From NCBI RefSeq assembly GCF_028640845.1, contig NC_080540.1:170201752-170265751 (forward strand): a stretch of 64,000 nt of DNA. Direction: 5' to 3'. The notes beneath the pieces are model-generated. The model had not been told where the DNA came from, searched no databases, and worked only from the letters and a program-made list of their open reading frames with translations. The first letter of the stretch is position 1. Each line of letters starts with the position of its first letter. Of this stretch, positions 50,801 to 59,800 are shown one piece after another. A program made the translations under genes and the position numbers. Source of the stretch: Ahaetulla prasina. Lineage: Eukaryota; Chordata; Lepidosauria; Squamata; Colubridae.

Positions 50801-53800
50801 TGTTGTGAGCGCATGCCCGGGGGGCATTGAATTATGGGTGTGGGCACACACGTGCGTGGACCCTCCCCCCCGTGGTCCCCCCGCATTTGGCCCGTGATGG
50901 CAAAAAGGTTAGCCATCACTGGTCTGATATGCTTTGCAGTACAGGCAGCATAGATCTCCCCCACTATTTTTCTTCCCTTAGCCTAAAATATCAAGGAGCA
51001 GTATGTGGCAAAGAGGCTGTGAAGATTTGAGTAAAATTTTTACTCAATTACAAGCTGGTTAAACCTGCAGAAGGTCAACTGTATGCTTTTTAAAAAAAAA
51101 AGTCCTAAAGGTTGTTAGGAGAATCTCCTAATTTCCTACTGGTGTTAGCTATGCAGTGAAAAGGGATGTTAAAAATGGTACTAAATAGTTCACAGCTACT
51201 GTATAACAACAGGTTTAGACTCAACCATTATTCTTGTTTATGTATCACAAGTTATAGGTTTGTGGCAGTTGAATATGGTGCATGCTCTTGTTTAATTTTG
51301 CTGGCACAACTAGGTTTAGTAGAGTTATAATTTTATAATAGAATCTGGACATTATCTTAAGAATTTTAATGGAATTAAAATTGTTGATTGTTGATTCTTT
51401 TGTTTTGATTGTTTTAGCTTATGATCAAACAGATATATTTGCATTTTGTTTTCCTCTTGTCTTCCACTAATGACCTTTGTATGTCAGGGAAGCGTCCCCA
51501 AATGTGTGAAATACAGGACAGGGGGATGCTTAGCGCATCCTGCCAGTGAATCATTCTTGCCTTGGCCAAGGGGAACCTTTTCCCCGCCAAATGGAGCAGC
51601 TGGCAGAGTTCCTTTTTCTGGAATCAGGATTACAGCTGTTTGGCTGTTTAGTATTGGCAACAACAAAGCATTTCTCTTTTCCTTTTCTAATCTCTTCTCA
51701 GGAAGAATTTGCCACCCACTTATCCTTTTCTTCCCCTCTCCTAACGTAGGCACACTTCATTTCATCTACTTCTGCAAATACTTGTCTCGCAATAAAGTTC
51801 AGGTTAGTTGTGCATTTGATCAGGTAAACATCCATAGCACCCCTTTTATAGAGATTCCTATTGTATGTGAGTGAAATTGCAGTCCACGAAGTTAATTCTT
51901 TGGTTAGTTTTTGGCTTAGTCAGTCCATTTTTGCGATCATGCTTTACTGCATCCTGAGATATCTTTGCAATGTTACAAGTTCTGGAAGAATTTACCAGAC
52001 TGATTTGCCTTTTCCAAAGAAGTTCCTTCAGGATTAAAAGTTGTCCGTGGAGATTTATGCACAAGTTTGAGGAGGTGGCTTTCTCTGCAGTCTTAGGAGT
52101 CTGTAAAGAAGCTATTTCAGGGGCGATTTAGCCCAGTAGTAAATAGATGGAAGATAGAGTTACTAATATACATTTGTTTGTCATAGGCCCATGATGGCAA
52201 ACCTATGGCACGTGTGCCACAGGTGGCACGTGAAGCCATATCTGTGGGCACGCGAGTGTTGCCCTAGCTCAGCTCCAGTGCACCGGCCAGCTGATTTTCG
52301 GGCCTTCTGGGCCCACCGGAAGTTGGGAAATGGGCTGTTTCTGGCCTCCGGAGGGCTTTGGGGGGGGGAGGCAGTTTTCACCCTCCCCAGGCTCCAAGAA
52401 AGGCACTGGAGCCTGGGGAGGGTGCAAAACGGGCCTACCGGCCCAGCGTGCCATCACATGCCAAAAGTGGGGGGATTGCAGGGGAGGTCATGTGCACAGG
52501 TGGGAGGGGGGCGGGACGCGTTGAATTATGGGTGCGGGCACACAGATGCACAACCCCCCCGTGCGACCCCCGCTTTTGCCACGCAACGGCAAAAAGGTTA
52601 GCCATCACTGTCATAGGCACACAAACTGTTGCGAGAAAAACTTTATGATAGCTTCCTTTGATGTAAACATTGGGATTTCAACTTTACCTGAGGGTATCTT
52701 CAGGCAAGGTTGGCAGCGGTTTTGAAAGTGATTTGTCATTGCCTTCTTTCTGCATCCAAGTTAATGCTTGATTCAAATATTAACTAAGCCTTGCCTTGCT
52801 TAGCTTTCAATCTTCGACAAGTTCATCCAGATGCAGATCCCACTTTGGGATATACTTGAGATTAAACTGAAGAACTTGGTTGCATTCCAGGACATACGCA
52901 AAATTTTCATTGCGAGAGGAAATACATGACTACTTAAGATCTGTTGTCTTTGCACCTTTCCGGCTCCTGCAGCCTATCGGAATCATCAAAGTACAGGTAG
53001 TCCTTGATTTACAACCACAATTGAGCTCAAAGTTTCTTTTGCTAAGTGAGGAAGTTGGTAAGCAAATTTTTGCCCATTTTACAACTTTTCTTGCCACAGA
53101 AAATCATTGCAGTTGTTAAGTTAGTAATGCAGTTGTTAAGTGAATCTGGCTTCCCCGTTGACTTTGCTTGTCAGATGATCACATGACCCCGGGACACTGC
53201 AACCGTCATAAGTATGAGTCAGTTGCCAAGCATCAGAATTTTGATCACATGACCATGGGGATGCTGCAACGGTTGTTAAGTGTGAAAACAGTAATAAATT
53301 CATTTTTTTTCAGTACTGTTCTAATTTTAAATGGTCACTAAATGAACTATTGTAAGTCAAGGACTATCCCTAATCAAAAGGATTATATGGTTTCCTGACA
53401 TAGCATCTCTTTCCCCAGTAACTTTGAGTTTCAAAATTGGCAATGTACAAACCTTATTTCTTTCTTGGAACACTGAGTGATGTTACTTCTGCAGTTACAT
53501 ATATTCGTCAACCCCTTTTTTCCTTCTAAGTCCCAAGTCAGGGGAACCTTCCCTATGTGTAGACGTCACCTGCAATAAGAAAATAATACTCTTCCCACGA
53601 CGCTATTTTGTCTTGCCTCAAGATCTGCTGGATGTTCACGGGAACATAACACTTGGGATACATCAGGGGTGCTATTCAGCAGGTTCTGACAGGTTCTAGA
53701 GAACCAGTAGCGGAACTTCTGAGTAGTTCAGAGAACAGGCAAATACCACCTCTGGCTGGCCCCAGAGTGGGGTTGGAATGGAGATTTTGCAGTATCCTTC

Positions 53801-56800
53801 CCCTGGAGTGGGGTGGGAATGGAGATTTTGCAGTATCCTTCCCCTGCCATGGCCACCAAGCCACGCTGACAGAATCAGTAGTAAAAAAAATTGAATTCCA
53901 CCACTGGGATACATACCAGTAAATTGGATGCTGACTTTAAATGAATGGCTATGAGCTCACATAGATATTGGAAGATAACAGTGCAGCATGGAACAAAATT
54001 CACTGATCTTCAGGCACATCAGTCCTAGAAAATGACATACCCAGCGCATTGATCTCCAACAACACATACAGTTTGCTCACATATTGTTGACGGGCTGGGG
54101 CAAATTGGCAGAAGAAACTCTTTTCCTCGTATAGATTTTGCTGTCTCTTTACAGATTTGCAGATAAATGAATGGCACCAAATGTGATTTTTCATACCAGG
54201 TGTTCTGAGTTTCGTAAGTCTCAGAGTGAAAGACTGTACTACTTAATGTGCTTAAAAGCTCAGCTGCATTTCTGCCTCTTTCCCAATATGGCACAGCCTC
54301 TGATCCACTGGAGCTTTTGCCCTTTCTTACCAAACTCCACTCCTAGATCTGCTAACAAACATGATTTAACTAGTAGGTGCTGCCAAATTTATTTCAGTGT
54401 TTAAATCCTCAGGGAACCTGGCAGATATGATGCCAGGAGATTTTACACTGAAAGATTAATCTTTTATAATAAGTTCCAAACACATCTCCTAGGCATGGAG
54501 GTATGAAAGGCTATTTCTAACCTCAAGGTACTAGATTTTATTGGCCCGAATTTTTCTTATATCCATCACCACTTTAGTTGGCTTTTGGCTGCTGGCATAT
54601 TTCTAACCCCTAAAGAATTTGTACAAATCTATGTGCACATTGATAAAATAAGTTATATAGATTCCTTTAACATCTTATGTCTCCCCACCACCCTCAAGAA
54701 TGAGACTCCAACTGATATAAGTCCGATGAAGGCAGCTACTGAGTTCTGGGGAAAGGATCCCAATGAAGAGCTTGGCATCCTCACTTCTACCACTATGACA
54801 GCCAACTTCAACCTTACAGACAATTATGAGGTAAGATAGACATTGTTTCCAAGGCTCCTGGGATGCCCCTTTCATTCTCAGAGTCTGAAGAAAGCAGGGA
54901 AGGGGTGAAATGTGGTTGGGGTAGATATAAAGATGGGAATGTCTAGAATGTCTCTGTTCTGGTTTTGGAGCCAGCCAAAGCCCCACGCCAAAATGTAGTG
55001 AACAGGCCTGGAAACAGCTGAAGTTAATTTGATTGAATTTACTTCCCATCATGTATTTAATAATTTAATTCATAAGCTTCCCTGAAAGTATAATTTGGCA
55101 TCAAATTTTGAAGGTCTTTAGAGGCCCACATGAAGCTCTGGGATGTCACTTAATTCATCTGTGGTCTGTGGCCTGTCAAAATCCATGAATCTTATAAAGA
55201 CTTTAAGGCCATAAGATGTCGTCAGATCATGCATATGGTCTCACTTTCCTAGGACTTTATCACTCCAAAATGCAAAATCAGAATAACATCTAAAGAATCT
55301 CTGTTGCCAGTTCTATCTTTAGATACAATGAGGTAGTCTGCTCAGATCAGGGACGGATTTGGATTTGAACCAAATCCCTACCGATTGTCTTCCCAAGATA
55401 CTGCCTTTAGTAGAATGTGCAATGTTTTGTTTGTTCTGGCAGATTTTCACAATACAATATTAGGCTAAGAGTTGAGCATTTGCAAAAAGGTTGCCTTCTC
55501 TATAGCTCCTTCCTTTTCAGAGTCCTCGTACGAGGCATCTTGATGGACAGACAGACATGCAAGAGCTGCCCCAACTTCTTCAATATTTTCCTTTGAATGA
55601 TATTTGGAGAAAGGCATTGGGGGCTGCAAGTTCTTCAAAATAGTTGGTGTCCCTGAAAAATGCCCAGAGTAAAATCTATGGCAGTCTGCCTTACCAGAAA
55701 GCTGCACCCATCCTGAAACCTGATTATTGGGACCCATAAGTGATTTTGGGACCCATAGGTGATTTTAATGGGGGGAGTGACAGGAGCAGTCAGGGACGGA
55801 TGGAGCTAGCACAATGTATAAAAAAGGCAGATGGGATAACCCACTAGGTGGCAGGTGTTTCTGAGACATCTAAAATCTTCCCATTTTTACTTCAGTTTGG
55901 TTGCATCATTTGTATGTAAAGCAGGGGTGAAATGCTCCCGGTTCACACCGGCTCTCCCAATTAGGTAGCGATGGCAGCTGCTGGTTTGGAGGACCGGTAG
56001 CAAAAATCCCTGGCCCCGCCCCCCTGCTTCTGCTGAGCCGCACCATCAGCAGAGGTTGTTTTTTTTTACTTTTAAAAGTTTTTCTTCAGTTGAAACATGC
56101 CTTTAAAAGTAAATAAAAAAACCTCTGATGATTGCGGGGCTGAGCAGAGATAATCAGAACACTTTAAAAGTTCTTTTTTAAAAAAACCTCTTCAGCCGAA
56201 GGGGGAAAAAAGGAAAAGAGGGGGAAGGGGGGAAGGGGGGCTTTAAAAGGCTTCTCTGGCCATCCCAGCTGAGTTCCTCATCACCAGAACCTTAAAAAAC
56301 ATGTTTTCTAATGTTAAAACAATTATTTTAAGAGGTTCTGGGCTGCTATGAGGGAACTTCAGCTGAGATCGTCAGAGGAGCTGACTTTAAAACTTTTTTC
56401 CTCTGGCGATCCCAGATGACTTTCCTGATCCTAGCAGGCTTTTAAAATCACTTTTTAACAGCCCCCACTTACAAGAGCCCCCACCCATGCCCAGCCAATT
56501 CCCCATCCTCACTTACCTATAATTACTGCTTTCGGCTGGCAACGCCATGCTTTACTTCAGCTGCTGAAGAAAAAAAAAAGCTTGCTTTGACTTCCTGCTT
56601 TGCTGGCTGAGGAACTCTGGGATTTGAAGTCCAAAATAAAATAAAATAAAATAAAATAAAATAAAATAAAATAATAATAAAATAAAATAAAATAAAATAA
56701 AAAAATAAAATAAAATAAAATAAAATAAAATAAAATTAAATAAAATAAAAAATAAAAAATAAAAAATAAATAAAAAAATAAAAAAATAAAATAAATAAAA

Positions 56801-59800
56801 TAAAATAAAATAAAATAATAAAATAAAATAATAAAATAAAATAAAATAAAATAAAATAATAAAATAAAATATGTGTGTAGCTTTCTGAGATTTGGTGTGT
56901 TTCTGTAGTGTTTCACTCTAACTACACAAACACACAAAATCTCACAAAGCTGTATGTGGCATTTTGTCTGTGTGTGTCAGTTGTGTTGTGTTGTGTGTGT
57001 GTAAAGTGTGAAAGTGTGAGGTTCCTGCTTGTTGCAGGAGCCATTTTGGGTGAAGTGCAGCTGCGTTTACATTGTGTGTGAGTCAGTTGTGTTGTGTTGT
57101 GTTGTGTTGTGTTGTGTGTGTGTAAAGTGTGAAAGTTGGTTATTGTTTTGTATACTTCGTTAATTATTTTTATTATTTATTGTTATTGGCCACGCCCACC
57201 CAGTCATCTGACCACCAAGCCATGCCCACCAATTAAGCCACGCCCACAGAACCGGTAGGGAAATTTTTTAGATTTCATCCCTGATGTAAAGTGAGGATGT
57301 GATTTGGATGCGTTCAGTTGTATCCACTTCTAATAAGAGGTGCCATAGTCCCAGAAAAACTGTGCCACATTTTTTTGCCTGTATAAAAACAATTACAATT
57401 GTTTTTATTAAAATCTTGGAGATGGAAGCTGTCTTGTCTCCAGCCAATGACCCCATCCATCATAAGGATTCTCCATCCATCCTATAGTTTCAATTCTAAC
57501 CTTCTCATTAAAATCCTAAAAAGAGAGTTTATAATAACCCTTTTGACTGTTGAAAATGCTGAATGGAATGTGCTTTCAGGACCTCACTGTTAAAAGAGTA
57601 ACTGGACATACTCTTATCTCAATAGGGGTTGCACATAACTAGTAGCAATTTGGTGATTAAATTACTGCTGGGAAAATCCAACTTGTATGCCGCAGTAATT
57701 TCCCGTGGGATAATTGTAAGAAATAATGTAGATATTTCTAGGGTACAGTGTAAGTATTACTGTCTGAGACAGAAATCACCAAGCTGCCTTTTCCCTCTCA
57801 GTGTGCGGCCAAAACGAAGAGGTAAAACAGTAATTTAATTCTTAGCCATTGGAAGTGTAAACCTAGTTTAGGATAGAGCAGAAATGGGAAGATAATAGTT
57901 TGGGATATACTGGTTAGATCTTTATATGATTTGAATTTCAGATAGCGAACTTTTAATAGTTTATCCACACTTCTTCAGAATTATGAAATCTACTTCTTGA
58001 AATTTACCTCCAATCTTTGTTTGGGAGAGACCTTACTAGGCTTTTAAAATTGGATTAAGATTTTAGGTATGATCTTGATTGTCGCTTAAACAATTTGAGG
58101 AATTATTCATAAATATACAGCATAGCTGAACTGATGAAAATGGGAAAGGAATAACAAAAAGTAGATTTTTTTTGTAGGACTTGGTTTCATTTCTGTGATA
58201 CAAGGAAAATCTCAAGTTGCTTTAATTAATTAAAGCTACTTTAATTCTATGTGTATATATTCTTGTTTCAGTTGGTGGATATTGAGGTTCTAGTAAACAA
58301 AGCAAAGCAACAATAAATGAAATGATGTAAAATTAAAAAGAAATTTCCCCAAAGTCTACATTTTGCTATTATCTCTTATAAATTAAAATGGGAATAAAAT
58401 ATTACTTCCCTTATCATTTAACATTACTGTCATGCAAAACCATAACTTTTTCAGTTGTACTCCAACTGTTTAATACCTAGCTTTGTCAGGGGAAGAAAAT
58501 CCACTGGATTGAACCTTTGGTACATGATCCTCATCCCACTTAATCAGAAGCTATATATAACCATTTCCATAACTTGTTGGATCCATTCATTATTGGTAAT
58601 CAGGCAAATATGTATACATGTAAACATCCAAAAGTCTGTTGGTGTATTTAGGATAGGAATATGTATATTAGAGGCTGTATCCCACACAAAACCATGTACA
58701 TAGATTCTAGAATATGTATATCTGCACACACCTGAACAGGATTCAATGAACAAAGTTTCTTTTATTTTAAAGGAAAACTGTCAGGTTTCCAAGAATGTAA
58801 CTGTAGGAGAAAGAGTCGCATATAGGAAGAGTCTAATAGCAAGTGTGAAAAGTGATTATCATTAAATACATCTACTGTATTTCATATCCCCTTTCCTAAT
58901 CCCAACAGGACCTTCTTGGAGAAGAGTATTTAATCAGCGAAAATAAAGACATGAATGCCAATGTCACTTACAGAGTATTCAATGAGAGACATGACAATAA
59001 AGATTATGAGGACTACTATGACCGACGAGGGGCCAGTGAAGCAGAGCACTATGATCCAGCTGAGCGCATTGAAGCCACCATCCTATTTCCCGAGGTAGCA
59101 ACTCTACAAACATTTCTCTAAGCAATGAGTAACAATCTGAACAGTGCAGGAAATAATCTCATTTCATTCAAATAATGCATTCCTTATTTGGAACTAAGCT
59201 CAATTTTACTCAGTGGTGCTTGTTTTTGATTGTATAAGTTCAAAAACATACTGAGGCTTAACCAGTTGGAATGCAAGTATTACAATTCTAATTAAAAAAT
59301 AATCTTGCAAACAGGACATACCATTTAAACACTTTAAGCTTCGGAATAAGGGAGGAAAGGACCAATCTCTCTTGTATTAAAAATACTGATTGTACAGTCT
59401 TTCGAAAAATAATAGTAAAATCTTTGAGCCAATTTAACACTCTTCCCATTGCTAGAGCAAAGAGAATCTTATCAAATGAGGCTAGCATTCCTGCACATAA
59501 ATTGCTCCTGATTGCACCCTCATAAGCTTCTTCTGTTGTTTCATTGTTAGGCCGTGATCCTCAGTTGCACTGATTGTTGTGGGTCAAAACCCAAAGTCTC
59601 ATCTGAAATCCATGAGAAGATGGAATACCAAAAGGTGGTAGTTCATCAACGGAGCTACAATGTGTTTATAATCTGTCTCTCATATAACCCATCTGCATGA
59701 CCACGCTGTCTTGCCCGCTCCTCACCCCAGTTTAAATCCCACATCAGTCTAGACAGTCTGTGCATCTGATGAAATGAGATGCATCTCATGAAAGCTTATG

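Noticed and set aside
56557..56937. Reverse-strand frame of 126 codons rich in Phe/Tyr/Leu
   Set aside because: Translation of the (AAAAT)n array, not a membrane protein.
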